Shown: positions 1 to 6,635 of the stretch, one piece after another
Layout of the letters: every line of letters begins with the position of its first letter
How positions within the stretch are numbered: the first letter of the stretch is position 1
Position numbers and translations under genes: made by a program
Assembly (NCBI RefSeq): GCF_020539865.1
Contig: NZ_JAJBQV010000041.1
Coordinates: 1-17,211 of the forward strand
Length of the DNA stretch: 17,211 bases
Source: Megasphaera elsdenii
Lineage (GTDB): Bacteria; Bacillota; Negativicutes; Veillonellales; Megasphaeraceae
Direction: 5' to 3'
Notes under the pieces: generated by a model
The model's database searches: none
Told to the model about the DNA's origin: nothing
The model's input: the letters and a program-made list of their open reading frames with translations, nothing else

Positions 1-19
1 TAACTGATTGATAGAAACC

Positions 20-139
20 TCAATTTAATTTGTACTCAAACTTGACATAGGACCAAACAAATCCACCGTTAAAGTCATTGTCCTCCCCTCTTTTCCATTT
101 GGATTGGAGGGGCACACAAAGTCCCTCCTGGAAAAGCAA
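20..139 (-). CDS. possible 39-residue small protein, unrecognised
   Basis: A minus-strand frame opens at a TTG (137-139) and closes at TGA (20-22). An in-frame GTG further in would give a 31-residue version. The peptide is charged in the middle (around SKWKRGEDND) and rich in aromatic residues near the end (GGFVWSYVKFEYKLN). That looks more protein-like than a random frame. There is only a weak AGGCGG-like ribosome site upstream, and the frame overlaps the strongly structured segment described separately, so it may be the remnant of a gene or repeat, or chance. I do not recognise the sequence and assign no function. A competing ATG frame at 25-78 encodes only 17 residues. Confidence 0.2.
   Translation of the reverse strand: MLFQEGLCVPLQSKWKRGEDNDFNGGFVWSYVKFEYKLN
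82..136 (-). promoter_or_regulatory. candidate RNA switch with alternative helices
   Basis: Read on the minus strand, CTTTTCC (130-136) can pair with GGAAAAG (90-96), enclosing a GGAGGG (123-128) to CCCTCC (106-111) hairpin. This fold leaves the Shine-Dalgarno-like GGGGAGG (82-88) free. Alternatively CCCCTCC (106-112) can pair with GGGGAGG itself, with an inner TCC/GGA pair, hiding it. The two folds exclude each other. An ATG with a 17-codon frame follows 3 bases after GGGGAGG. The pairings are read directly from the sequence; a switching role is inference. The same complementarity exists on the plus strand, so orientation is not proven. Confidence 0.3.
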
Positions 140-179
140 GGAACCAACCGCCTACCGTTTTAGGCAGAACCTCGGATTC

Positions 180-206
180 AGTATATCACAGGCAGACATT
201 TCCGTC
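180..206 (-). promoter_or_regulatory. possible sigma-A promoter with extended -10
   Basis: On the minus strand the -10 is TATACT (180-185), preceded by TGTGA, which supplies an extended -10 TG. A TAGACG hexamer about 16 bases upstream matches TTGACA at four of six positions. Transcription would start near 171-173 and run leftward through the structured segment. The call is tentative because the -35 is weak. Confidence 0.35.
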
Positions 207-239
207 TACTTGAAAAATTCAATCATCAAAATCTAGTAT

Positions 240-272
240 AACAGGCGCTGTCACGCGAAGACAGCGCCTGTT
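240..272. terminator. 13-bp perfect hairpin, probable terminator
   Basis: AACAGGCGCTGTC (240-252) pairs perfectly with GACAGCGCCTGTT (260-272) around a 7-base loop. The flank is more T-rich on the plus strand (TGCTTTGTCTATTT) than on the minus strand, so it may terminate rightward transcription from beyond the window edge, or act as a second barrier after guaA. Confidence 0.5.
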
Positions 273-383
273 TGCTTTGTCTATTTCAAAATCATCCGAT
301 TGCGATTTCGTGATTCGTAAAGGCCTGCCACTATATCAGAACAGGCTATGGTCAAATTTTTTTGGTACACTTTGGGAACTTTA

Positions 384-434
384 AAAAAAAAGAAAAGCCT
401 CACAAACGGCTTGGTTAAGCGATTTGTGAGGCTT
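384..434 (-). terminator. guaA rho-independent terminator
   Basis: AAGCCTCACAAA (395-406) pairs perfectly over 12 bp with TTTGTGAGGCTT (423-434). The loop can extend through a CTT/AAG inner helix. On the minus strand the stem is followed by a long T run (383-396 region). It starts 7 bases after the guaA stop codon. Confidence 0.9.
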
Positions 435-441
435 GTTGCAA

Positions 442-1977
442 CTATTCCCATTCGATGGTAGCAGGTGGTTTACTGGTGATGTCGTACACGATGCGGTTGA
501 TGTGGTCCACTTCGTTTACGATGCGGCTGGAAATTTTATCGAGAACGTCGTACGGGATGCGTGCCCAGTCCGCTGTCATGAAGTCGGTTGTGGTGACGCC
601 GCGCAGGGCCAAGGTGTAGTCATAGGTACGGAAGTCGCCCATAACGCCGACAGAGCGATTGTTGGTCAAGACGGCGAAGTACTGGTTGATGTCGCGCTGC
701 ATGCCGGCATTGGCGATTTCTTCGCGGAAGATGGCATCGGCATCGCGGAGGATAGCCAGTTTTTCTTTGGTGATTTCACCCATGACGCGGATAGCCAAGC
801 CCGGTCCCGGGAAAGGCTGACGCCATACGAGATATTCCGGCAGGCCCAATTCAGCACCGAGTTCGCGGACTTCGTCTTTGAAAAGGTTGCGGAGCGGTTC
901 GATAAGGCCTTTGAAATCGACGACAGCCGGAAGTCCGCCTACATTGTGATGGCTCTTGATGACGGCTGCGTCACCAGCACCGGATTCAATGACGTCGGGA
1001 TAAATCGTCCCTTGAGCCAGGAAATCGACGGAACCGATTTTACGGCCTTCGTCTTCGAAGACGCGGATGAATTCTTCGCCAATGATTTTCCGTTTCCGTT
1101 CAGGATCGCTGACGCCTTCAAGTTTCTTGAGGAAGCGTTCCGATGCATCGACGCGGACGAAGTTCATGCCGCTGTCCTTGAAGGCCGCTTCGACTTCGTC
1201 GCCTTCATTCTTGCGAAGCAGGCCATGGTCGACAAAGATGCAGGTCAGCTGACTGCCAACAGCTTTGGAGATGAGGGCTGCAGCTACGGAGCTGTCGACG
1301 CCGCCTGAGAGGGCCAGGACGACTTTGCCGTCGCCGACGGTTTCTTTGATATTGGCAATAGCTGTCTTGGCATAGTTAGCCATGGTCCACGAGCCGGTGC
1401 AGCCGCAGACTTCAAAGAGGAAGTTATGGAGCATTTCCTTGCCGTGTTCCGTATGGAGCACTTCCGGGTGATACTGCATGGCATAGAGTTTCTTTTCCCG
1501 ATTCTGCATGGCAGCGACCGGGCAGTTAGCCGTATGAGCTACGATTTCAAAGCCTTCCGGGATGGAAGCGACGTAGTCCTGATGGCTCATCCAAACGATT
1601 TCTTTTTCCTGCAGGCCCTTGAACAAAGGCGAAGCCGTATTGACATCGATTTCGGTCTTGCCGAATTCGCGCATGTCGGCGTGTTTGACTTCGCCGCCTA
1701 AGGTCTGGGCCATGAACTGCATGCCATAGCAGAGACCGAGGACGGGGATGCCGAGATGGAAGACTTCTGCTTCAATCTTCGGTGCATTATCTTCATAGAC
1801 GCTGCCAGGACCACCGGTAAAGATGATGCCCTGGGGCTGAAGTTCTTTAATCTTTGCAACTGCTTTGTGATACGGGTATACTTCACAGTATACGTGGTTT
1901 TCACGGACGCGCCGTGCAATAAGCTGGTTATACTGACCACCAAAATCGACGACAATGACGAGTTCTTTGGTATCCAT
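442..1977 (-). CDS. guaA: GMP synthase (glutamine-hydrolysing)
   Basis: This enzyme converts XMP to GMP with ATP and glutamine, the last step of de novo guanine nucleotide synthesis in the cytosol. The 511-residue length is normal for the family. The N-terminal class I amidotransferase domain carries the nucleophile Cys83 (GLCYGMQ) with His170 and Glu172 (YHPEV). The ATP pyrophosphatase domain carries the P-loop SGGVDSS (224-230), and the C-terminal dimerisation domain ends in the typical KPPATIEWE. The ATG follows GAGGAGG at 6 bases. Its own -10 elements (2034-2047) and terminator suggest independent transcription. No terminator with a T run separates it from the upstream CBS pair, so read-through is possible. 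All catalytic motifs are intact. Confidence 0.98.
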   Translation of the reverse strand: MDTKELVIVVDFGGQYNQLIARRVRENHVYCEVYPYHKAVAKIKELQPQGIIFTGGPGSVYEDNAPKIEAEVFHLGIPVLGLCYGMQFMAQTLGGEVKHADMREFGKTEIDVNTASPLFKGLQEKEIVWMSHQDYVASIPEGFEIVAHTANCPVAAMQNREKKLYAMQYHPEVLHTEHGKEMLHNFLFEVCGCTGSWTMANYAKTAIANIKETVGDGKVVLALSGGVDSSVAAALISKAVGSQLTCIFVDHGLLRKNEGDEVEAAFKDSGMNFVRVDASERFLKKLEGVSDPERKRKIIGEEFIRVFEDEGRKIGSVDFLAQGTIYPDVIESGAGDAAVIKSHHNVGGLPAVVDFKGLIEPLRNLFKDEVRELGAELGLPEYLVWRQPFPGPGLAIRVMGEITKEKLAILRDADAIFREEIANAGMQRDINQYFAVLTNNRSVGVMGDFRTYDYTLALRGVTTTDFMTADWARIPYDVLDKISSRIVNEVDHINRIVYDITSKPPATIEWE

Positions 1978-2006
1978 TAAGTGCCTCCTCGTGAAATACT
2001 TTCTGC

Positions 2007-2022
2007 GGCAGCGGCCGCTGCC
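2007..2022. repeat. 16-bp perfect palindrome in the guaA leader
   Basis: GGCAGCGGCCGCTGCC is its own reverse complement. In RNA it would fold into a 6-bp GC-rich hairpin with a GGCC loop. It sits between the likely guaA transcription start and the ribosome binding site (about 1986-1992), so it would lie in the untranslated leader. Confidence 0.7.
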
Positions 2023-2033
2023 TAAATCATTCG

Positions 2034-2070
2034 ATTATAATATTATAACACACGAGGCAGGGAGTGACTA
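2034..2070 (-). promoter_or_regulatory. guaA promoter region
   Basis: Two overlapping TATAAT -10 candidates lie on the minus strand at 2042-2047 and 2034-2039. The first has a 17-base spacer to TAGTCA (2065-2070), four of six matches to TTGACA. The second has no good -35. The -10s are excellent, the -35 is weak. Confidence 0.55.
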
Positions 2071-2075
2071 GTCAC
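2064..2075. repeat. 12-bp palindrome GTGACTAGTCAC over the guaA -35
   Basis: A perfect 12-bp palindrome overlaps the proposed guaA -35 and lies 6 bases past the upstream CBS gene's stop codon. It has the size and placement of an operator, or it may be a remnant of the TTAG/CTAG-type intergenic repeats seen elsewhere in the window. No regulator can be named. Confidence 0.4.
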
Positions 2076-2081
2076 AAAGGT

Positions 2082-2567
2082 CTAATACTTCCATTCCCGA
2101 TACAAATCTTTGAGGATGCAAGCCCGGGTGATCATACCGACGACACGCTTATTGTCCACGACAGGAAGAACTTTCAAATGTTCCAGGATCATGACGGCCG
2201 CTACCTGTTCGACGTCAGCTTTGGGCGTAGCAATCATGACGTTCTTGGTCATCAGTTTCGAGCAGGGCTGGTCGAGGAGGTTCTTGAACTCCTTGGCATA
2301 TTTGCCGACGCGGCTGGTATAAATCTTGGTGCCGATGAAGGGCAGGCGCGGGATGTGCGGCTTCGAGCTGCGGTACATGAGGTCGGCACTGGAGATGAGG
2401 CCGATGAGATGGTCTTCTTCATCGACGACGGGCACGGCCAGCAGGCGGTGCTTGATGAAAATGCGGAAGACGTCGCGGATGGGAATATCCGGCGTTACCG
2501 AGACGAAAACCTTTTCCATGACATCTTTCACGCGGACAATTGGTTTTTCTTTCATTTCTTCAGCCAT
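2082..2567 (-). CDS. tandem CBS-domain protein (second of pair)
   Basis: This 161-residue soluble protein consists essentially of one Bateman module. The first CBS motif spans about residues 10-65 (VKDVMEKVFVSVTPD ... AVPVVDEEDHLIGLISSADL). The second spans about 104-157 (SKLMTKNVMIATPKADVEQ ... LPVVDNKRVVGMITRACIL). A linker of roughly 35 residues (KPHIPRLPFIGTKIYTS) joins them. Such modules usually bind adenine nucleotides or related ligands and act as sensors. No catalytic domain is present, so the partner is unknown. I chose the ATG at 2567 because AGGGGAGGGG precedes it by 7 bases; the frame stays open further upstream but runs into the preceding gene. It lies 16 bases after that paralogue's stop and just upstream of guaA, so a link to purine nucleotide sensing is possible but is inference. 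Confidence 0.9.
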   Translation of the reverse strand: MAEEMKEKPIVRVKDVMEKVFVSVTPDIPIRDVFRIFIKHRLLAVPVVDEEDHLIGLISSADLMYRSSKPHIPRLPFIGTKIYTSRVGKYAKEFKNLLDQPCSKLMTKNVMIATPKADVEQVAAVMILEHLKVLPVVDNKRVVGMITRACILKDLYREWKY

Positions 2568-2583
2568 GGTACATCCCCTCCCC

Positions 2584-3054
2584 TTAGTCATCGCCGTATT
2601 CGCGATACAATTCATCGAGGATGTTGCCGCGGGTAACGATGCCGACGATATGTTTTTCCTTGACAATCGGAATGACTTTCAGATGTTCTGCAACCATGAC
2701 GCCGGCAATCTGTTCCACTTCCGCATCCGGCGCAGCGATGATGACATCTTTTGTCATCATGTCCTTGGCCGTGCAGGCCATGAGTTTCTTGAAACCCTTG
2801 TCGTATTCACTGATGCCGTTATAATAAATGCTGGCTCCTAAAAGATTGACATAGTGCGGGACATGAGGTTTAACTTTCTTGTAGAGCAGGTCCGCATCGG
2901 TGACGATACCGACGAGTTCCTCTTTTTCATTGATAATGGGAATAGCCGTGATGTGGTTCTTGACGAACATGTTGACCAAATCGAAGACCGATGTTTCTGG
3001 CGTAGCCGTAACAAAATTCTTTTCCATAATATCCGATGCCGTACGTTTAGACAT
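2584..3054 (-). CDS. tandem CBS-domain protein (first of pair)
   Basis: This 156-residue protein is a paralogue of its downstream neighbour with the same layout. CBS motif 1 covers about residues 5-58 (ASDIMEKNFVTATPE ... AIPIINEKEELVGIVTDADLL). A linker carries the shared KPHVPHYVNLLGASIYY pattern. CBS motif 2 covers about 96-148 (AKDMMTKDVIIAAPDAEVEQ ... IPIVKEKHIVGIVTRGNIL). The aligned linkers and DVMEK/DIMEK starts show an ancient tandem duplication. The ATG at 3054 has AAAGGAG 8 bases upstream; the GTG three codons earlier overlaps that site and is unlikely. The two genes are probably one transcription unit, and their products could form a mixed Bateman dimer. The ligand and target are unknown. 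Confidence 0.9.
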   Translation of the reverse strand: MSKRTASDIMEKNFVTATPETSVFDLVNMFVKNHITAIPIINEKEELVGIVTDADLLYKKVKPHVPHYVNLLGASIYYNGISEYDKGFKKLMACTAKDMMTKDVIIAAPDAEVEQIAGVMVAEHLKVIPIVKEKHIVGIVTRGNILDELYREYGDD

Positions 3055-3076
3055 AGTTATCACTCCTTTTCCTTAT

Positions 3077-3082
3077 ATTATA
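3077..3082 (-). promoter_or_regulatory. -10 element for the CBS gene pair
   Basis: TATAAT on the minus strand lies 22 bases upstream of the first CBS start codon, giving a very short leader. No convincing -35 is visible 16-18 bases upstream, so the promoter may need an activator or have a weak -35. Confidence 0.45.
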
Positions 3083-3120
3083 AGTATTAGACATGAGACC
3101 CCTGATTTCCTGCTTGGGAG

Positions 3121-3218
3121 GTAAAAAAAGAGGCTGTCGCTTATGATGTGCCCCCCAATCGTTAGATGTTAGGTCTAACAATTGGGGGGCAGCTCATTAA
3201 GACAGCCTCTTTTTTTAC
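3121..3218. terminator. nested double hairpin, bidirectional terminator
   Basis: The outer arms at 3121-3138 and 3201-3218 pair perfectly over 18 bp. Their A7/T7 ends give a T run on either strand, so the element can terminate in both directions. Inside is a second inverted repeat (3149-3166 with 3174-3191) that pairs at 17 of 18 positions around the loop TGTTAGG. It probably ends the ridA operon and insulates the CBS genes. Confidence 0.8.
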
Positions 3219-3289
3219 GTTGATCGTAGGTCGTTCATCGTATAGGATTAAAAATATCACTCCATCGCGATGAACTCCGTTAATTTTAT

Positions 3290-3401
3290 TTGTAGGGACG
3301 ACCACGTGGGGCGCCGCTGGGTATTGGAATAATTGTCTCAGCAACCTAGCTGGGAACGCACACATATCTTGGACGGGCTCGCCACGTGCGAGCCCCTACA
3401 A
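3290..3401. repeat. REP/MITE-like composite inverted repeat
   Basis: TTGTAGGG (3290-3297) and CCCTACAA (3394-3401) form perfect 8-bp terminal inverted repeats. Just inside each end is a GC-rich unit containing CCACGTG. The left one is the palindrome CCACGTGG (3302-3309). The right one is the loop of a GGGCTCG/CGAGCCC hairpin (3375-3395). The roughly 112-bp size, termini and lack of coding capacity fit a non-autonomous repeat. No target-site duplication is evident. Confidence 0.5.
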
Positions 3402-3485
3402 TTCGTTGCAGGGATTCTGTAAAAGCCCCCTAGGGGCGCCCGTCCTCGCATGATAGTAGAAGCCTTCGTGCGACAGCCACTTTTA

Positions 3486-3511
3486 AGTGGCTAGTGGCTA
3501 GTTGTTAGTGG
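3486..3511. repeat. TTAG/CTAG-rich intergenic repeat, copy 1
   Basis: AGTGGCT is directly repeated, followed by AGTTGTTAGTGG (3500-3511). That 12-mer recurs exactly at 16902-16913. The tract adjoins the short hairpin AGCCACTT/AAGTGGCT (3475-3492) and contains stop triplets in several frames. Confidence 0.55.
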
Positions 3512-3520
3512 TAATCCAGC

Positions 3521-3907
3521 TTATTTTCCGCAATAAGCGATGACTTCGACTTCTACGAAGACGTCTTTCGGGAGGCGGCTGATTTCGACGCACGAACGGG
3601 CCGGCAAGGTCTTCTGGAAGTATTTGCCGTAAACTTCGTTGACGGCACCGAAGAAGTTGATATCCGTCAGATACACCGTCGTCTTAACGACGTCATCATA
3701 GGAAAGGCCTGCTTCTTCGAGGATTGCGCCGACATTTTTCATGCACTGTTCCGCCTGTTCGACAACGCCACCGGAAACGATTTTCCCTTTTTCCGGGTTG
3801 ATAGCAATCTGGCCCGATGCGAAGAGGAAATCACCAGCTTTGATAGCCTGAGAATACGGGCCTACTGCGCCCGGAGCTTTCGTAGTACTGATAACATTGA
3901 CTGCCAT
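3521..3907 (-). CDS. ridA: RidA family enamine/imine deaminase
   Basis: RidA hydrolyses reactive 2-aminoacrylate and 2-aminocrotonate, released by PLP-dependent serine/threonine dehydratases, to 2-keto acids. This protects PLP enzymes in the cytosol. The 128-residue length is typical. The YjgF/RidA signature PARSCVEISRLPKDVFVEVE places the substrate-binding arginine at residue 104 and the catalytic glutamate at 119, the same 15-residue spacing as Arg105/Glu120 in the enterobacterial enzyme. I chose the ATG at 3907, with AAGGAG about 10 bases upstream; a longer open frame enters the preceding gene and is not family-like. It follows a threonine ammonia-lyase and an amino-acid permease, which fits its role well. 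A hairpin and a TATAAT in the preceding 79-bp gap may allow separate control. Confidence 0.95.
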   Translation of the reverse strand: MAVNVISTTKAPGAVGPYSQAIKAGDFLFASGQIAINPEKGKIVSGGVVEQAEQCMKNVGAILEEAGLSYDDVVKTTVYLTDINFFGAVNEVYGKYFQKTLPARSCVEISRLPKDVFVEVEVIAYCGK

Positions 3908-3940
3908 GATAATGCATCTCCTTAATTTTAATCTAACTGT

Positions 3941-3980
3941 ATTATACATCGCAGGCCCTGGGAAAACCATAGGCCTGCGA
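3941..3980 (-). promoter_or_regulatory. hairpin plus -10 between permease and ridA
   Basis: TCGCAGGCC (3949-3957) pairs perfectly with GGCCTGCGA (3972-3980). Immediately downstream on the minus strand is TATAAT (3941-3946), about 34 bases before the ridA start. No -35 fits at 17 bases. The hairpin lacks a T run, so it could be a processing or attenuation site, or the -10 could mark an internal promoter. Confidence 0.4.
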
Positions 3981-3986
3981 CAATAA

Positions 3987-5396
3987 TCACGTTTCCGATT
4001 TAACTTCAGCCCCTTCGATGAGGTGTCCTTCCCTATCATACTGCTTCTTGTTCAAACCGCAGGCGAACCAGGCGGCGATGACAGCGGCGATGAAAACCCA
4101 CGACGAGAAGATGGACATGCGCGTGTCAGGGTTGTAAATCATGCCGATAGTAACGAGGATCAGGAAGATGATGCAGAAGTAATTGGAATAGGGATATAGG
4201 GGCGATTTGAAAGGATGTTTCGCCATGACTTCCGGTCCCCAGGACTTGCGGAAATTTTTCTGGGCATAGGCCAGGACGAACCAGGCGACCATGCCCGGAA
4301 AAACGGAGGCACTGTATAAGTAAAGGAATAATTTGGAGTCCGGCACGAGGTAGTTGAGGATGACACCGATAGCCAGGACAACGACGGTGACGGCAATACT
4401 GTTGCGCGGCACGCCACTCGGCGACAATTTGGCAAAAATCTTGGGAGCCTGGCCGTTCTGGGCCAGCGTATAGAGCATACGGCCTGAGCTGTACATACCG
4501 CTGTTGCAGCCGGACAAGGCCGCCGTGAGGACGACAAAATTGATGATGCCTGCTGCTGCCGATATCCCGACTTTAGCGAAGGTCATGACAAAGGGGCTGC
4601 CGATATAGCTGACTTCATTCCAAGGGTAAATACAGAGGATAACGAAAATCGAGCCGATGTAGAAGATGAGGATACGCCAGACGATATTGTTGACGGCCTT
4701 CTTCAAAGTGTGTTTCGGGTTCTGAGCTTCGCCGGCCGTAATACCGATGAGTTCAACGCCCTGGAAAGACGCGGCGACAACGCACATGGCTGCCAGCATA
4801 CCGCCCCAGCCATTGGGCATGAATCCGTCGTGGTCCCAGAGATTGCTGATACCGACAGGAACGCCGCCATTGCCGAAGCCAAAGAAGATGACCGCAGCCC
4901 CGACGATGAGCATGACGATGATTGTGACGACTTTGATCAAGGCGAACCAGAATTCAAATTCGCCGTAATATTTAACGGCCGCCATATTAGCCGCAGCGAC
5001 GATGGCCATACCAGCCAGGGCTGATATCCATTGCGGCAGCAAAGGGAACCAATAGTGAACATAGATACCAACGGCAGTGATTTCCGACAAACCGACGACG
5101 ACCCACAGAAACCAATAGGAACAAGCAGTAAGGTAGCCGACGAAAGGACTGATATACTTATGCCCATATGTGGCAAAGGAGCCTGTAACCGGTTCCTGAT
5201 AAAGCATTTCCCCCATGATGCGCATGATGAAAAACATGACGACGCCCGTTACGGCATAACAGAGCAATACCGACGGTCCCGCCATCTGAATGGTGTTGGC
5301 CGACCCCATGAACAAACCGACACCAATCGTCCCCCCAAGAGCAATCATCTCTACGTGACGCGGTTTCAGGCCGCGTTCCATTTTCTGCTGTTCCAT
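3987..5396 (-). CDS. AAT-family amino-acid permease (APC superfamily)
   Basis: This 469-residue, roughly 12-helix cytoplasmic-membrane transporter most likely works by proton symport. The N-terminus carries the APC signature [15 protein letters not shown] (about residues 19-33) in helix 1. The conserved [16 protein letters not shown] region follows at about 62-77, and the [15 protein letters not shown] block appears mid-protein. These are hallmarks of the AAT subfamily (GabP, ProY, LysP and AapA relatives). The substrate cannot be read from sequence. Its place between threonine ammonia-lyase and ridA suggests threonine, serine or another neutral amino acid. The start has GGAGG 7 bases upstream and lies 13 bases after the lyase stop codon, implying coupled translation. 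The C-terminal tail after the last helix is short and charged. Confidence 0.93.
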   Translation of the reverse strand: MEQQKMERGLKPRHVEMIALGGTIGVGLFMGSANTIQMAGPSVLLCYAVTGVVMFFIMRIMGEMLYQEPVTGSFATYGHKYISPFVGYLTACSYWFLWVVVGLSEITAVGIYVHYWFPLLPQWISALAGMAIVAAANMAAVKYYGEFEFWFALIKVVTIIVMLIVGAAVIFFGFGNGGVPVGISNLWDHDGFMPNGWGGMLAAMCVVAASFQGVELIGITAGEAQNPKHTLKKAVNNIVWRILIFYIGSIFVILCIYPWNEVSYIGSPFVMTFAKVGISAAAGIINFVVLTAALSGCNSGMYSSGRMLYTLAQNGQAPKIFAKLSPSGVPRNSIAVTVVVLAIGVILNYLVPDSKLFLYLYSASVFPGMVAWFVLAYAQKNFRKSWGPEVMAKHPFKSPLYPYSNYFCIIFLILVTIGMIYNPDTRMSIFSSWVFIAAVIAAWFACGLNKKQYDREGHLIEGAEVKSET

Positions 5397-5409
5397 GCTC
5401 TGTCCTCCA

Positions 5410-6630
5410 CTATTTCAAAGTAACAAAATAATGATGGTCTTTAAGCATGGTCATCAATTTTTCAACGTGCTTTTCGTTGGCCGTTTCCAGTTCCAGCGAG
5501 ACGGCGGTCATGCCCATGTCGATGCCGTGCTGGCTGCGTTCATGCGTAATGGAAAGAACGTTGGCATTAGTGCCGGCAATGAGGGTCAAGAGCTTGACCA
5601 GTTCGCCTGGAACGTCGGGGATGACAGTCTGGAAGAAGATTTTGCGCTGGGACTTGATCAGGCCCTGGTTGATGACGCGGGTCATGTTGTTGACGTCGAT
5701 GTTGCCGCCGCTGACAAGGGCTGCGACTTTCTTGTTGCGGATGCCAGAAATCTTGCCGCTCATAAGGGCTGCTACCGGTACGGCACCGGCCCCTTCAGCA
5801 ACGGTCTTGCCCCGTTCCAAGAGGAGCAGGATAGCGCTGGCAATTTCCGATTCATCAACGGTGACGATTTCATCGACGTATTTCTTGCAGATATCAAAGG
5901 TCAGGTCACCTGGCGTCTTGACGGCAATGCCATCGGCCAGGGTAGCCTTGCCGTTATAAGTGATGACCTGTCCCTTTTCGATGGATTCCTTCATAGACGG
6001 CATGTTTTCCGTCTGGACGCCAATGACTTTAATCTTTGGATTGACGTTCTTCGCGGCAACGGCCAGGCCAGAAATGAGACCGCCGCCGCCAATCGGTGCA
6101 ACAATAGCGTCGACTTCAGGCAGCTGTTCGATGATTTCCAGGGCAATCGTCCCCTGGCCGGCGATGACTTCCGGGTCATTGAAAGGATGGACGAAGGTAT
6201 AGCCATGTTCCGTCGTCAATTCAACGGCTTTAGCAGCGGCTTCATCGAAGAAGTCTCCATAAAGGACGACATTGGCACCGTAACCGCGGGTCGCCGTAAT
6301 CTTGCTCAAGGGCGCGTGTCTCGGCATGCAGATGACGGACTGGCATCCGTATTCGCTGGCTGCCAGGGCTACGCCCTGGGCATGATTTCCGGCCGAAGCG
6401 GCGATAACGCCTTTTTCCCGTTCTTCCGGTGTGAGCGATGCGACTTTGTTGTAGGCCCCGCGCAATTTAAAGGAGCCTGTCCGCTGGAGATTTTCCAGCT
6501 TCAAATAGACTTCACAGCCAGCCAGGTCGCTGACGGAATTGCTGTACGACAGCCCCGTTTTCTGGGCAACGCCTTTCAAGCGTTCCTGGGCATCTCTGAT
6601 CATTTGTAAGGTTACTCTTTCTTCACTCAT
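5410..6630 (-). CDS. ilvA: threonine ammonia-lyase, single ACT domain
   Basis: This PLP enzyme deaminates L-threonine (and usually L-serine) to 2-oxobutanoate and ammonia through an enamine intermediate. Numbered from ATG 6630 (406 residues), the Schiff-base lysine is Lys55 in [16 protein letters not shown] is at 79-86, and the phosphate-cradling GGGGL is at 181-185. One C-terminal ACT domain begins near residue 328 ([19 protein letters not shown]), so it is the medium-length, one-ACT form, which may be biosynthetic or catabolic (tdcB-like). Linkage to a permease and ridA favours a catabolic role. The start is uncertain. ATG 6630 is 22 bases from the ribosome site but a GCTGCC-TTTT-GGCAGC hairpin could bridge the gap. 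TTG 6645 has a 7-base spacing and adds five residues, but lies inside that hairpin. A strong promoter lies upstream. Confidence 0.95.
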   Translation of the reverse strand: MSEERVTLQMIRDAQERLKGVAQKTGLSYSNSVSDLAGCEVYLKLENLQRTGSFKLRGAYNKVASLTPEEREKGVIAASAGNHAQGVALAASEYGCQSVICMPRHAPLSKITATRGYGANVVLYGDFFDEAAAKAVELTTEHGYTFVHPFNDPEVIAGQGTIALEIIEQLPEVDAIVAPIGGGGLISGLAVAAKNVNPKIKVIGVQTENMPSMKESIEKGQVITYNGKATLADGIAVKTPGDLTFDICKKYVDEIVTVDESEIASAILLLLERGKTVAEGAGAVPVAALMSGKISGIRNKKVAALVSGGNIDVNNMTRVINQGLIKSQRKIFFQTVIPDVPGELVKLLTLIAGTNANVLSITHERSQHGIDMGMTAVSLELETANEKHVEKLMTMLKDHHYFVTLK

Positions 6631-6635
6631 GTTGT

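Larger units (their letters stand above)
1..441. other. gene-free left-edge stretch
   Basis: No confident protein gene lies here. Reading right to left, it holds the guaA terminator (395-434), a stretch with nothing clear (about 276-390, apart from a weak GCCTG/CAGGC inverted repeat near 324-345), a strong 13-bp hairpin (240-272), a possible minus-strand promoter (180-206), and a segment at 1-173 with several mutually complementary tracts and two small reading frames. I could not match the last segment to a known riboswitch or small-RNA class. Confidence 0.6.
3091..3520. other. 430-bp gene-free, repeat-rich intergenic block
   Basis: No credible gene lies between ridA and the CBS pair. The block holds a 98-bp nested hairpin (3121-3218), a REP/MITE-like inverted repeat (3290-3401), a CCCCTAGGGG palindrome near 3427-3438, a short hairpin (3475-3492) and a TTAG/CTAG-rich tract (3486-3511). 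A 67-codon minus-strand frame at 3162-3365 runs through these repeats and lacks protein character. Confidence 0.75.

Noticed and set aside
25..78. 17-codon ATG frame after GGGGAGG
   Set aside because: It is too short to support as a gene, the spacing to GGGGAGG is only 3 bases, and another frame across the same bases looks more protein-like. It is kept only as part of the switch hypothesis.
1..240. tmRNA, RNase P RNA or SRP RNA at the left edge
   Set aside because: None of the conserved blocks I know for these (tRNA-like CCA end with GGTTCGA, the RNase P GAGGAAAGTCC core, or the SRP GGAAGNAGC tetraloop region) are present on either strand.
433..1308. 291-codon plus-strand frame opposite guaA
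   Set aside because: It is a shadow of guaA codon bias, with no ribosome site and low-complexity Asp/Phe/Ala-rich content.
3162..3365. 67-codon minus-strand frame in the repeat block
   Set aside because: It runs through hairpin arms and REP-like sequence, with no ribosome site and no protein character.
5395..6609. 404-codon plus-strand frame opposite the threonine lyase
   Set aside because: It is long, but mirrors the lyase codon pattern (G/C-ending codons leave few antisense stops), has no recognisable domain and no promoter. The minus-strand protein has all catalytic motifs.
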